NCBI RefSeq assembly: GCF_002806995.1
Contig: NZ_NIHE01000005.1
Location: 184,019 to 248,018 of the forward strand
Reading direction: 5' to 3'
Length of the DNA stretch: 64,000 nucleotides
From: Confluentibacter lentus
GTDB taxonomy: Bacteria > Bacteroidota > Bacteroidia > Flavobacteriales > Flavobacteriaceae
Every line of letters begins with the position of its first letter. The first letter of the stretch is position 1. Under the pieces are notes generated by a model. That model was given only the letters and a program-made list of their open reading frames with translations. It was not told the origin of the DNA and did no database searches. The position numbers and the translations under genes were made by a program. Below, in pieces: positions 37,031 to 45,795 of this stretch.

Positions 37031-37222
37031 TTAGATGACTTTTACGTTTACTGCGTTTAACCCTTTTCTACCTTCCTGTAAATCAAACTCAACGGCATCG
37101 CCTTCGCGAATTTCGTCAACTAATCCAGAAATGTGAACAAAATGCTCTTTTTTTGAACCTTCTTCAACAATGAATCCAAAACCTTTAGACTCGTTAAAGA
37201 ATTTTACGGTACCTTTACTCAT
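37031..37222 (-). CDS. Cold-shock domain protein 1
   Basis: A 63-residue single cold-shock domain. RNP1 is KGFGFI and RNP2 is HFVHIS. It binds single-stranded nucleic acid and melts mRNA structure. It differs from the paralogue at 37338 in only about eight residues (for example NESKG for NDSKG, VEEGSKK for TEDGNNK). The minus-strand box TATATTTG at 37251-37258 is its probable promoter. Confidence 0.95.
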   Translation of the reverse strand: MSKGTVKFFNESKGFGFIVEEGSKKEHFVHISGLVDEIREGDAVEFDLQEGRKGLNAVNVKVI

Positions 37223-37250
37223 ACTTAAAAAATTAAATTTGTTATTATAA

Positions 37251-37258
37251 CAAATATA
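37251..37258 (-). promoter_or_regulatory. Promoter -7 box for cold-shock gene 1
   Basis: The minus strand reads TATATTTG, 28 bases before the start codon, so this copy can be transcribed separately from its paralogue. Confidence 0.6.
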
Positions 37259-37281
37259 ATAGAAAATATTGTTGGAGCAAC

Positions 37282-37315
37282 AAAAAAGCCTGTCAATTAA
37301 TTGACAGGCTTTTTT
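37282..37315. terminator. Perfect 34-base palindromic terminator between the two cold-shock genes
   Basis: AAAAAAGCCTGTCAATT and its exact complement follow each other without a spacer, with T runs on both strands. It ends cold-shock gene 2 and insulates gene 1. Confidence 0.88.
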
Positions 37316-37337
37316 TTGTAAATTGTTAAAGTATATA

Positions 37338-37529
37338 TTAGATTACTTTTACGTTTACTGCATTTAGACCTTTTTTACCTTCTTGTAAATCAAATTCTAC
37401 TGCATCACCTTCACGAATTTCATCTGTTAATCCAGAAATGTGTACAAAATGTTCTTTGTTGTTGCCATCTTCAGTGATAAATCCAAAACCTTTAGAGTCA
37501 TTGAAGAATTTTACGGTACCTTTACTCAT
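37338..37529 (-). CDS. Cold-shock domain protein 2
   Basis: A 63-residue cold-shock domain with KGFGFI and HFVHIS, a close paralogue of the gene at 37031-37222. The two differ by about one residue in eight and by many silent changes, so the duplication is not recent. Each has its own promoter and terminator, which would let them respond to different signals. Confidence 0.95.
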   Translation of the reverse strand: MSKGTVKFFNDSKGFGFITEDGNNKEHFVHISGLTDEIREGDAVEFDLQEGKKGLNAVNVKVI

Positions 37530-37555
37530 TGTTATAAATATAAAAAATTAAGTGC

Positions 37556-37563
37556 CAAAGATA
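37556..37563 (-). promoter_or_regulatory. Promoter -7 box for cold-shock gene 2
   Basis: The minus strand reads TATCTTTG then GCAC, a clear TAnnTTTG match 26 bases before the start codon. Confidence 0.65.
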
Positions 37564-37620
37564 GTACTATAATTCGGATTACCTAGTTATTTGTTGTTTT
37601 ATTTAATTAATTGGTTTTCA

Positions 37621-37917
37621 CTAGCGTAACACTAATTTTTTAATTAATGGTTTTCCAAGTGCTTCATTTAACAAATTAATAATTTTTTCTTTTCCGTAAC
37701 TTAATTCTTCTCGAAGCACACTGGAACTTAGTTGTACATATAGAATATCACGTTCCAATTGTATGGAAGTTGTATAATTGTTAACACCATTGCCCATCAA
37801 GGTTGCCCATGCATCCAAAACATTTACTTTATCTAATCCTTTTTCTAATTTATTGGTTTCGACAAATTCTTTAAGGGCATCGGAAATACTGATATGTTCG
37901 TTATGGCGTTTTGGCAT
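37621..37917 (-). CDS. DUF721 protein (DciA-like)
   Basis: A 98-residue DUF721 domain (LDAWATLMGNGVNNYT; LYVQLSSSVLREELSYGKE; LNEALGKPLIKKLVLR). DUF721 includes DciA, the helicase-loading protein of bacteria without DnaC. It lies 16 nt downstream of recF in the same direction, the common arrangement. Helicase loading is known for the family but not shown for this short flavobacterial form. Confidence 0.85.
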   Translation of the reverse strand: MPKRHNEHISISDALKEFVETNKLEKGLDKVNVLDAWATLMGNGVNNYTTSIQLERDILYVQLSSSVLREELSYGKEKIINLLNEALGKPLIKKLVLR

Positions 37918-37933
37918 ATTTAAAAGGTTCTAA

Positions 37934-39013
37934 TTATAATCTAAACATTTCATAAGATTGATGCACTTGTTTGATGACATCTTCCGTGCGTTCAGGGTGC
38001 GTATCACTTATAAATAATTGTCCGAAATGTTCATCGTTCACTAATTTAATGATTTGCGCCACACGATTTTCATCCAATTTATCAAAAATATCATCCAATA
38101 ATAAAATAGGATTCACGCCGCTTTGTGTCTTTATAAAATCGAATTGTGCCAATTTTAAAGCAATTAAAAACGATTTTTGTTGCCCTTGGCTTCCAAATTT
38201 TTTAATGGGATGTTCCTTAATATTAAAACTTAAATCGTCCTTATGGATACCAACATTGGTATATTGTAAAGCCTTGTCCTTATTAATGTTATTTTGTAAA
38301 AGCGTATTTAGGTTGTTTTCAAATAAATCACTTTCATAAACCAGTTCCACATCTTCTTTATCATTACTTATTACTTTGTATCTCGACTTAAAAACGGGAA
38401 CAAATGCTTTTAAAAAAGCTGCTCGTTTTTCAAAAATACGTGTGCCATAATCTGTTAACTGATTGTTATAAACATCAATAGTATCCGAATTAAACGTGTG
38501 ATTCAATGCAAAGTATTTTAAAAGCGCATTGCGTTGCGCCAAGACTTTGGTGTATTTTATTAAATCTGATAAATAACTTTTATCACTTTGTGAAATAACG
38601 CTGTCTATAAATTTCCGCCGGGTGTCGCTGCCCTCAATAATAAGGTCTCTATCGGCTGGAGAGATGATGACCAAAGGCAAAAGTCCGATATGGTCACTAA
38701 ACTTATCATATATTTTGCCATTACGTTTTATTACTTTTTTTTGTCCGCGTTTTAAACTCACCACTATTTTTTCGGTGCTGTCTTCTTTATGGTAATCGCC
38801 GCTAATGACAAAAAAATCCTCGTCATGTTTAATATTTTGCGTCGCAACTGGGTTAAAATAGCTTTTCCCAAAAGACAAATGATAAATAGCGTCTAAAATA
38901 TTCGTTTTTCCTAGTCCATTATTACCTACAATACAGTTTATTTTGTCATTAAAGACAAACGATTTACTATCAAAATTTTTATAATTGAGAAGTGAAAGCG
39001 ATTTTAAAATCAT
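37934..39013 (-). CDS. recF: DNA replication and repair protein RecF
   Basis: A 359-residue SMC-like ATPase. Walker A is GNNGLGKTN (about 30-38), the signature is [10 protein letters not shown] and Walker B is [15 protein letters not shown]. It helps load RecA at gaps with RecO and RecR. It is divergent from the TPR gene and is followed by DUF721. Confidence 0.96.
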   Translation of the reverse strand: MILKSLSLLNYKNFDSKSFVFNDKINCIVGNNGLGKTNILDAIYHLSFGKSYFNPVATQNIKHDEDFFVISGDYHKEDSTEKIVVSLKRGQKKVIKRNGKIYDKFSDHIGLLPLVIISPADRDLIIEGSDTRRKFIDSVISQSDKSYLSDLIKYTKVLAQRNALLKYFALNHTFNSDTIDVYNNQLTDYGTRIFEKRAAFLKAFVPVFKSRYKVISNDKEDVELVYESDLFENNLNTLLQNNINKDKALQYTNVGIHKDDLSFNIKEHPIKKFGSQGQQKSFLIALKLAQFDFIKTQSGVNPILLLDDIFDKLDENRVAQIIKLVNDEHFGQLFISDTHPERTEDVIKQVHQSYEMFRL

Positions 39014-39117
39014 ATAAATAATAACTTATAGGGTATTTGGAGTGCAAACTCGTAAAAAGAACTGCAAATTATTGAAAAATATCAAATAAATACCCTTTTA
39101 GTTATGAAGAAAAATTA

Positions 39118-39125
39118 TATTTTTG
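39118..39125 (+). promoter_or_regulatory. Promoter -7 box for the TPR-ribH-mutL operon
   Basis: TATTTTTG followed by CGGCGC. The G of this box is also the end of a TTG that could open the downstream frame at 39123. The box shows that TTG is not the start, so the ATG at 39147 is used. Confidence 0.65.
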
Positions 39126-39146
39126 CGGCGCATTAAAATACAATAC

Positions 39147-39917
39147 ATGGCAACTTATAATAAAAGAGGAAACAAACCAAAAACAAAAGAAGAGATAGAA
39201 CACACTATTGAAGAAGGTTCTACAACGGCAGAGGTTTTTAACACACTAGATCAAACGGCTTCAAAAACAGAGGCGTTTGTTGAAAAAAACCAAAAATATA
39301 TTTTTATTGTCATAGGGCTTGTTGCAGCAGTTGTATTGGGGTATTTAGGGTATAATGAATTTATAGCAAAACCAAAGCAAGTAGAAGCTATGAACGATAT
39401 GTTTCAGGCCCAGAAATATTTTAATGAAGCTGTTAACGGTGTAGAAAAAGATTCTTTGTTCAACTTAGCGTTGAATGGTGGTGAAGGTAAATTTGGTTTC
39501 TTGGATATTATTGAAGAATATAGTGGTACACCAGCAGCAAACTTAGCTAATTATTGTGCAGGTACGTCTTATTTAAGATTGAAAAATTACAAAAAAGCGG
39601 TTGAGCATTTAAGCAATTTTAAGAGTGATGACGACATATTGGCGCCATTGGCGAAAGGAAATATTGGTGATGCATTTGTACAATTAAATCAGAGAGAAGA
39701 TGCTTTAGATTACTATGAGCAAGCAGCTAAATTGAGAACTAACGAGTATACGTCACCTATGTACCTATACAAAGCAGGTGCTATTGCTTTAGAATTAGGC
39801 AAAGCGGATTTAGCACTTACTCATTTTCAAAAAATTAAAGATGAATTTCCTAATTCTACAGAAGCAGAAACGATTGATGTATTTATAGGAAAAGCACAAG
39901 TGTTGGCAAACAAATAA
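39147..39917 (+). CDS. TPR protein, YfgM-like
   Basis: A protein of about 256 residues: a basic N-terminal region (MATYNKRGNKPKTKEEIEH), one membrane helix (about 45-65, YIFIVIGLVAAVVLGYLGY), then TPR units (PAANLANYCAGTSYLRLKNY; APLAKGNIGDAFVQLNQRED; SPMYLYKAGAIALELGKADL). The layout matches the YfgM-like periplasmic TPR proteins tied to the Sec translocon; the link here is only by shape. It is the first gene of the operon with ribH one base after its stop. Confidence 0.88.
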   Translation: MATYNKRGNKPKTKEEIEHTIEEGSTTAEVFNTLDQTASKTEAFVEKNQKYIFIVIGLVAAVVLGYLGYNEFIAKPKQVEAMNDMFQAQKYFNEAVNGVEKDSLFNLALNGGEGKFGFLDIIEEYSGTPAANLANYCAGTSYLRLKNYKKAVEHLSNFKSDDDILAPLAKGNIGDAFVQLNQREDALDYYEQAAKLRTNEYTSPMYLYKAGAIALELGKADLALTHFQKIKDEFPNSTEAETIDVFIGKAQVLANK

Positions 39918-39918
39918 T

Positions 39919-40404
39919 ATGGCAACGGCTAATAAAAACTTATCCGATTACGATAAAGCTACAATCCCAAACGCGAAAGATTTTCGGTTTGGGATTGTTG
40001 TTTCTGAGTGGAATGATACCATAACAGAAGGCTTATTTCAAGGGGCTTATCATGCTTTGATTGATAATAATGTATCGCCAGAAAATATTAAAACCTGGCA
40101 TGTTCCAGGTAGTTTTGAGCTTATTTATGGAAGCAAAAAAATGCAGGAACAATTGGTTGATGCCGTTATTGCCATTGGTAGTGTGATTCAAGGGGAAACC
40201 AAACATTTCGATTTTGTTTGTGAAGGTGTTGCCCAAGGCATTAAAGATTTAAATGTGTTGCACGATACCCCCGTCATTTTTTGTGTACTGACCGATAATA
40301 CCATGCAACAAGCCATAGACCGTTCTGGTGGAAAACATGGCAATAAAGGTACCGAAGCTGCTATTGCTGCTATTAAAATGGCTTTTTTACGGAAAAATAG
40401 TTAG
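39919..40404 (+). CDS. ribH: 6,7-dimethyl-8-ribityllumazine synthase
   Basis: A 161-residue lumazine synthase, the step before riboflavin synthase. Substrate-binding segments are VVSEWNDTITEGL (Trp in the aromatic position), GSFELIYGSKKM, GSVIQGETKHFDFVC (catalytic His in the HFDF turn) and FCVLTDNTMQQAIDRSGG. No other riboflavin gene is in the window. Confidence 0.96.
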   Translation: MATANKNLSDYDKATIPNAKDFRFGIVVSEWNDTITEGLFQGAYHALIDNNVSPENIKTWHVPGSFELIYGSKKMQEQLVDAVIAIGSVIQGETKHFDFVCEGVAQGIKDLNVLHDTPVIFCVLTDNTMQQAIDRSGGKHGNKGTEAAIAAIKMAFLRKNS

Positions 40405-40498
40405 TTGCTACTTTATAACTGTTAACAATTTTTAGCAATTCCTTTCCTAGTTTCTCTCTATTTTTAAGTATTTTTGAGGTATAAGCAATACAACTATT

Positions 40499-40735
40499 TT
40501 GTTTAATCAGCGGAAAAATAAATCATTCAATTATAAACCTAGATTTTCTAGAGACACTGATTCAGATGCCAATCAGGTAAATACTGTAAAGGAAACGGAT
40601 TTCGTTTCTAAATGGAAACAAGGTAGCCACTTGGGTAAGCGCAAAGTAAAAGGGGGCATATCAATAAAAATGCTGATACTTGTTTTGGTATTATTATTGA
40701 TTTGTATGTATGTATTGGAGAAAAAATACATGTAA
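40499..40735 (+). CDS. Small membrane protein, non-ATG start (paralogue of next gene)
   Basis: The frame has no ATG before a stop at 40475. It can begin at TTG 40499 or ATT 40496. The reading FNQRKNKSFNYKPRF matches LLKLRKNKKFSYTPRY at the start of the next gene, so the frame is real and the start must be non-ATG. About 78 residues with one C-terminal helix (KMLILVLVLLLICMYVL) and a basic cytoplasmic part. The function is unknown. Databases sometimes call relatives riboflavin synthase beta subunit because of ribH nearby, which the sequence does not support. Confidence 0.65.
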   Translation: MFNQRKNKSFNYKPRFSRDTDSDANQVNTVKETDFVSKWKQGSHLGKRKVKGGISIKMLILVLVLLLICMYVLEKKYM

Positions 40736-40752
40736 CAAAAACCGAAGAAATC

Positions 40753-41040
40753 ATGGGACTTTTAAAATTGCGTAAAAATAAAAAATTCAGTTATACGCCT
40801 CGTTATTTTGATGACAAAGGAGAAGGTAACCCTTTTGAAATAAAGCATAAATTTGACGATTTTAGAAAAACAGTGGGGAGTAATAACGGACTGAAAACAA
40901 AATTTAACAATGCTATAGATGATTTAAAGACAAACCCTGATAGAGAAGCCAATAGACGTATATTGATTATTGTGGGTATTTTACTTCTTATTTTCCTTTT
41001 TATCATCGGATTCGATTTATCCATTTTCTTTTCAAAGTAA
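40753..41040 (+). CDS. Small membrane protein, tail-anchored type
   Basis: A 95-residue protein starting MGLLKLRKNKKFSYTPRY. A longer frame opens at 40702 inside the previous gene, but homology with that gene fixes the start at 40753. A hydrophilic region (about 20-65) with FDDFRKTVG and a C-terminal helix (RRILIIVGILLLIFLFIIGF) suggest a cytoplasmic domain anchored at the C-terminus. It lies between ribH and mutL, three bases before mutL. No known domain. Confidence 0.75.
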   Translation: MGLLKLRKNKKFSYTPRYFDDKGEGNPFEIKHKFDDFRKTVGSNNGLKTKFNNAIDDLKTNPDREANRRILIIVGILLLIFLFIIGFDLSIFFSK

Positions 41041-41043
41041 TTC

Positions 41044-42894
41044 ATGGCAGACATCATACAGCTTTTACCAGATCACGTCGCTAATCAAATTGCTGCTGGA
41101 GAGGTTGTACAACGTCCGTCTTCTGTAGTCAAGGAACTTTTAGAAAACGCCATCGATGCTGAAGCAACTATCATAAAACTCATTATAAAAGATGCCGGGA
41201 AAACCCTTGTTCAGGTCATTGACAATGGTAAAGGGATGAGCACAACAGATGCTCGATTGAGTTTTGAGCGTCATGCCACCTCTAAAATACGCACGGCGGA
41301 CGATTTATTTCAACTTCATACCAAAGGTTTCAGAGGAGAAGCGTTGGCAAGTATTGCTGCCATTGCCCATGTAGAATTAAAGACTAAACAGGAGCACGAT
41401 GAGGTTGGTAATGCTATCATTATTGAAGGAAGCAGTATCGTTTCGCAAGATGTTGTGGTGACTCCAAAAGGGACATCCATTTCGGTAAAAAACTTATTTT
41501 TTAATATTCCGGCACGTCGTAATTTTTTAAAATCCAATGCGGTGGAATTGCGCCATATTATTGATGAATTTCATCGTGTAGCCTTAGCGCATCCTAACAT
41601 TTCATTTTCTTTTTTTAATAACGGAAGCGAGGTTTTTAATCTTCCAACGGGGAATTATAGGCAGCGTATCGTTAATATCTTCGGAAATAAAACCAATGAA
41701 AAATTAGTCCCTGTTGAAGAGACTACGGAGGTTTTAAAAATAAGTGGATTTGTGGGCAAGCCCGAATTTTCTAAAAAAACCAGAGGCGAACAATATTTTT
41801 TTGTGAATGATCGATTTATAAAAAGTGGTTATTTAAACCATGCCATTTCGTCTGCGTTTGATGGTTTATTGAAAAGCGATTTGCACCCAACGTATTTTTT
41901 ATATTTAACGGTCAATCCGCAAACTATCGATATCAACATCCATCCCACAAAAACGGAGATTAAGTTTGATGATGAACATACCTTGTATGCCTTATTGCGT
42001 TCGGCGGTTAAACATAGTTTAGGACAATTTAATATTGCGCCAGTGCTTGATTTTGAGCGTGATCCCAATTTAGATACGCCTTACAATTATAATAAAATAG
42101 AAGTCAATAATCCTGTTATTGAAGTAGATAGAAGTTTTAATCCGTTTAAGGAAACTTATAATTCTGGAAAACAAATAACAGCATTTAAAACCCAGACATT
42201 AAATAATTGGGATAGTTTGTATGTAGGATTAGAATCCAAAGGAAACGATTTCAGAAAGGAATTTAGTGAAGTCCATTTTGAAAGTGAGGAATCTACGGAA
42301 TCCATTTTTGGTTCGGAATCACAAGCAGAACAGGTTCAAACAACCTATCAACTTCATAATAAATATATTGTTAGCACCATTAAATCGGGGATGCTTATTT
42401 TAGATCAATACAGAGCGCATCAGCGTATTTTGTATGAAGATTTTCTAAAATGTATGACGATAAAAGAAGGGATGAGCCAGCAATTACTATTTCCGCTGGA
42501 GCTCCACTTTTCAACAACTGATATTGAAATCATTAAACAGCTAAAAGTGGATTTGGAACATGCTGGTTTTGTGTTTTCAAACATTCATAATGACCTAGTT
42601 GAAATCATAGGTTTGCCTATAAATATTCCAGAAAACGAGGTGCGTAATATTTTAGACTATTTAATAAGCGATGTTGAGAATGAAGTGCCCGATAGTAATT
42701 TTAGTGCCACCGATTTATTGGCAAAATCCATGGCAAAAAGTTTAGCGATTAAACGCGGGCAATCTCTTAAAAAAGAAGAGCAAGAACATTTGGTAAACAG
42801 CTTGTTTGCTTGTAAAGAACCCAATGTGTCACCTAATAACAAAGCCACATTCATCACCATGAGCGTTGATGAATTGGATAAAAAATTTATATAA
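41044..42894 (+). CDS. mutL: DNA mismatch repair protein MutL
   Basis: A 616-residue GHKL ATPase: LLENAIDAEAT, DNGKGM, TKGFRGEAL and GTSISVKNLFFNIPARRNF are all intact. In the C-terminal domain the endonuclease motif DQHAxxE reads DQYRAHQ, with His and Glu both changed, and there is no CPHGRP. It therefore probably relies on a separate nick, as in E. coli, or has lost nuclease function. It lies between the small membrane proteins and the rhomboid pair. Confidence 0.95.
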   Translation: MADIIQLLPDHVANQIAAGEVVQRPSSVVKELLENAIDAEATIIKLIIKDAGKTLVQVIDNGKGMSTTDARLSFERHATSKIRTADDLFQLHTKGFRGEALASIAAIAHVELKTKQEHDEVGNAIIIEGSSIVSQDVVVTPKGTSISVKNLFFNIPARRNFLKSNAVELRHIIDEFHRVALAHPNISFSFFNNGSEVFNLPTGNYRQRIVNIFGNKTNEKLVPVEETTEVLKISGFVGKPEFSKKTRGEQYFFVNDRFIKSGYLNHAISSAFDGLLKSDLHPTYFLYLTVNPQTIDINIHPTKTEIKFDDEHTLYALLRSAVKHSLGQFNIAPVLDFERDPNLDTPYNYNKIEVNNPVIEVDRSFNPFKETYNSGKQITAFKTQTLNNWDSLYVGLESKGNDFRKEFSEVHFESEESTESIFGSESQAEQVQTTYQLHNKYIVSTIKSGMLILDQYRAHQRILYEDFLKCMTIKEGMSQQLLFPLELHFSTTDIEIIKQLKVDLEHAGFVFSNIHNDLVEIIGLPINIPENEVRNILDYLISDVENEVPDSNFSATDLLAKSMAKSLAIKRGQSLKKEEQEHLVNSLFACKEPNVSPNNKATFITMSVDELDKKFI

Positions 42895-42896
42895 AT

Positions 42897-43646
42897 ATGA
42901 TGAGGATTTCAGATACCGTGAAACATTTAATAATCATTAATGTGATTATGTTTGTTGGTACGTTAACAATTGGTCAAGGTATTTTATTTACGGATTGGTT
43001 TGCTATGTACTTTCCACAAAATGAATCGTTTAAATCTTGGCAAATCATCACCCACATGTTTATGCATGGTGGTATTATGCATATATTTTTCAATATGTTT
43101 GCTTTATGGATGTTTGGTTCCCCAGTGGAATATTACCTTGGAAGTAAACGATTTTTGTTTCTTTATATTTCTGCTGGTTTAGGTGCTGCTGCTCTACAAA
43201 TTGGATATTATTATGTAGAATATTTACCTGCGTATAATAACTTGATAAATTCAGGATTAACTTATGACCAGATTTCGGAAATGTTATCTACAAATAAAGT
43301 ATTGCAAGGCATTAATCAAGCTCAATTATCTGAACTGCAACAGATTTTCCCCATTTTTAATGCCTCCATGGTAGGAGCATCTGGTTGCATTATGGGTGTT
43401 ATGGCGGCGTTTGCTATGATGAATCCCAATGCGGAATTGATGATGATTTTCTTGCCAATTCCTATAAAAGCCAAATATTTTATCCCTGGTATTATTATTT
43501 TGGATTTAATTTCTGGTGTAACGGGCCAATCGTTTTTCAGTCCGAGTAATACGGCTTATATGGCTCACGTTGGCGGTGCCTTAACCGGATTTTTAATTAT
43601 GTGGTATTGGAAAAAAAATCAGTTTAATAGAAATCGTTGGAATTAG
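42897..43646 (+). CDS. Rhomboid family intramembrane serine protease 1
   Basis: A 249-residue protein with about six helices. The catalytic serine is in VGASGCIMG and the histidine in AHVGGALTG; HIFFNMFALWMFG is the L1-loop/helix-2 signature. Rhomboids cut transmembrane segments in the membrane plane. It starts two bases after mutL (ATGATG; either ATG could be used) and is followed one base later by a second rhomboid. Confidence 0.92.
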   Translation: MMRISDTVKHLIIINVIMFVGTLTIGQGILFTDWFAMYFPQNESFKSWQIITHMFMHGGIMHIFFNMFALWMFGSPVEYYLGSKRFLFLYISAGLGAAALQIGYYYVEYLPAYNNLINSGLTYDQISEMLSTNKVLQGINQAQLSELQQIFPIFNASMVGASGCIMGVMAAFAMMNPNAELMMIFLPIPIKAKYFIPGIIILDLISGVTGQSFFSPSNTAYMAHVGGALTGFLIMWYWKKNQFNRNRWN

Positions 43647-43647
43647 T

Positions 43648-44517
43648 ATGACATCTCTCTCTCAAGATATAAAAACTAAGTTGGCACGCCTCAATGTGTT
43701 GGAAAAAATCATTGTCATTAATGTCATTGTTTTTCTGTTTGGTCTTGTTTCATCAATAGTATTTGGTAGTTCAAGAAGTGGTAGCTTAAATTGGTTGGAA
43801 TTACCAAGCGATTTTGATGTGTTTATCTTAAAACCTTGGTCTGTTATAACTTATGCCTTTGCGCATTACGATTTTATGCACATCCTTTTTAATATGCTGT
43901 GGCTTTATATGGTAGGGCAATGGTTTCTTAATTTGTTCAATCCGAAACTGGCATTAAACGTCTATTTTTTGGGGGCTATTAGTGGCGGACTCCTTTTTAT
44001 GGTTTGCTATAATTTGTTTCCTAACTTGCTGGTAACATCAAGTTTGGTAGGTGCTTCAGCGTCGGTTAGGGCGTTGCTCATTTTTCTTTGTGCGTACATG
44101 CCAAATAAAGAACTTCGGTTTTTTACTTTCAATCTTAAATTGTGGTATTTTGGTCTTGCTATTGTTGTTTTTGATGTGATTGGGCTTTTCGGACTTAACA
44201 CAGGGGGAAATTTGGCACATTTGGGGGGTGCATTACTTGGTTATTTTTATGCAAATCAATATTTAAAGGGACATGATATAGGCAGAGGTTTTGGAAAGTT
44301 TATGGATGCCATTGTTGATTTTTTCAGTTTTTCAAAAAAATCGCCTTTAAAAACAGTCCATAAAAATAAAAGTAAAGTTGGTGGTTATACTAAAGCTGAT
44401 TTTAATGAGTTTAATCATCAAAAAAAGATTGATGTTATTTTAGATAAAATCAGTAAAAGTGGTTATGATAGCTTAACTGCTGAAGAAAAGGAATTTTTAT
44501 TTAGAGCGGGGAAATGA
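43648..44517 (+). CDS. Rhomboid family protease 2 with DUF6576 tail
   Basis: A 289-residue rhomboid. Catalytic serine in SLVGASASV, histidine in NLAHLGGALLG, and HILFNMLWLYMVG. The cytoplasmic tail (about 215-289) ends LDKISKSGYDSLTAEEKEFL, the DUF6576 motif common in Bacteroidota rhomboids. It is paired with rhomboid 1, probably by an old duplication. Substrates are unknown. Confidence 0.92.
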   Translation: MTSLSQDIKTKLARLNVLEKIIVINVIVFLFGLVSSIVFGSSRSGSLNWLELPSDFDVFILKPWSVITYAFAHYDFMHILFNMLWLYMVGQWFLNLFNPKLALNVYFLGAISGGLLFMVCYNLFPNLLVTSSLVGASASVRALLIFLCAYMPNKELRFFTFNLKLWYFGLAIVVFDVIGLFGLNTGGNLAHLGGALLGYFYANQYLKGHDIGRGFGKFMDAIVDFFSFSKKSPLKTVHKNKSKVGGYTKADFNEFNHQKKIDVILDKISKSGYDSLTAEEKEFLFRAGK

Positions 44518-44584
44518 GGAGGAAGACGGATGGCCGAAGACCGAAGATAGATGATAGACCATATAATTGGGAAGACCCAAGATT

Positions 44585-44621
44585 TAAGACCAAAAACCTA
44601 GAACCAAAAACCTAGAACCCA
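44585..44621. repeat. Heptad tandem repeat, second locus
   Basis: Seven-base units AAGACCA, AAAACCT, AGAACCA, AAAACCT, AGAACCC follow one another. Looser AAGACC units extend the pattern upstream to about 44521. Same unit type as 27268-27302. Confidence 0.6.
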
Positions 44622-44650
44622 AAAGAGCTGAGTAAGTAAAGCACTAAAAC

Positions 44651-45676
44651 ATGAAAAAACTAAGTCGTTTTGATAAAATCATATTTGTTTTAAATATCAT
44701 TGCGGCTACTTTATTATTGTTATCTTACATATTACCATATTTGCCTCCAAAGGCATTTTTTGTACTTTCTGTGCTTAGTTTGGGGGTTTCTGTACTTATC
44801 ATCATCAACGTGTTGTTTTTTATGTATTGGTTATTCAAACTAAAAAACCAACTTATAGTGTCATTAACGGTTCTTGTAATTGGGTACATAACGTATGGGT
44901 CTTTTTATAAATTTTCATCCTCTAAAAATATTGATAATACCAATAATATTAAAGTGATGAATTACAACGTCAGGTTGTTTAATTTATATGAGTGGATTCC
45001 CGAAGATAGTATAGATACTAAAATACTGGATTTTATTAAAAAAGAATCACCAGATATTTTGAACATTCAAGATTACCATCCCAATCCGGACTTGGATTTT
45101 TCTTTTTTTAAATACAAATATGAAAAGCTATCCGGGAAGAAATTAAAAAGCGGACAGGTTATTTTTTCCCAATATCCCATTATAAATTCAGGGTCTTTAG
45201 AGTTTCCAAATACGGCCAATAATGCCATATTTGCTGATGTTGTAAAGGGTAAGGATACCATTCGGATTTACAACATTCATCTTCAATCGTTAAAAATTGA
45301 TACCAATGTTGAAAAACTAAAACAAGAAAACACCTCGTATCTTTTTAACCGTGTGGGTTCAACGTTTAAGATGCAACAAGTACAAACAGAGCTTTTTTTA
45401 GCGCATAAAAAACAGTGCCGATACAAAATGATTATTACGGGCGATTTTAATAATACGGCTTATTCGTATGTTTATAGAAGTATTAGAGGCGATTTAAACG
45501 ATACGTTTATTGAGGCAGGGAATGGATTTGGAAGGACTTATGATTTTAAGTTTTTTCCTGTAAGAATCGATTTTATGCTAGCGGATGAAGCGTTTGCCGT
45601 CAACGGATTTAAGACTTATAATCAGAAGTATTCTGATCATTATCCGATTATGACGAAATTGAGTTTGGAGGATTAG
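44651..45676 (+). CDS. Endonuclease/exonuclease/phosphatase (EEP) family protein, membrane-anchored
   Basis: A 341-residue protein. Two or three N-terminal helices (about 10-80) precede an EEP hydrolase domain: VMNYNVRLFNLYEW (Asn ligand), IQDYHPNPD in place of the usual Q-E, GDFNNTAYSYVYRSI and SDHYPIMTKL (catalytic Asp-His). It may cut DNA, phospholipids or phosphate esters; the membrane anchor and outward domain favour a lipid or envelope substrate. The glutamate metal ligand is replaced by Asp. It follows the rhomboids by 133 nt. Confidence 0.85.
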   Translation: MKKLSRFDKIIFVLNIIAATLLLLSYILPYLPPKAFFVLSVLSLGVSVLIIINVLFFMYWLFKLKNQLIVSLTVLVIGYITYGSFYKFSSSKNIDNTNNIKVMNYNVRLFNLYEWIPEDSIDTKILDFIKKESPDILNIQDYHPNPDLDFSFFKYKYEKLSGKKLKSGQVIFSQYPIINSGSLEFPNTANNAIFADVVKGKDTIRIYNIHLQSLKIDTNVEKLKQENTSYLFNRVGSTFKMQQVQTELFLAHKKQCRYKMIITGDFNNTAYSYVYRSIRGDLNDTFIEAGNGFGRTYDFKFFPVRIDFMLADEAFAVNGFKTYNQKYSDHYPIMTKLSLED

Positions 45677-45695
45677 TTTCTAATTTTTTATCTCT

Positions 45696-45720
45696 GTCAC
45701 ACTGAGCGAAGTCGAAGTGT
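45696..45720. repeat. Dispersed intergenic repeat (CACTGAGCGAAGTCGAAGTG)
   Basis: GTCACACTGAGCG then AAGTCGAAGTGT: an imperfect palindrome of a type scattered between flavobacterial genes. It lies between two convergent genes and may also act as a hairpin in mRNA ends. Confidence 0.65.
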
Positions 45721-45795
45721 ATATGATTAAAACTTAATTTTAAATATTTCTACCTACGTAACAAATCAAAAAATTCGCGAATTCGTGGCGACTTC

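Noticed and set aside
37031..37529. The two cold-shock genes as a recent duplication or assembly artefact.
   Set aside because: They differ at many silent and about eight coding positions and have distinct promoters and terminators, so they are old paralogues.
39123..39146. TTG start for the TPR gene giving eight more residues.
   Set aside because: The TTG is the end of the TATTTTTG promoter box, so it would not be in the mRNA; the ATG at 39147 is used.
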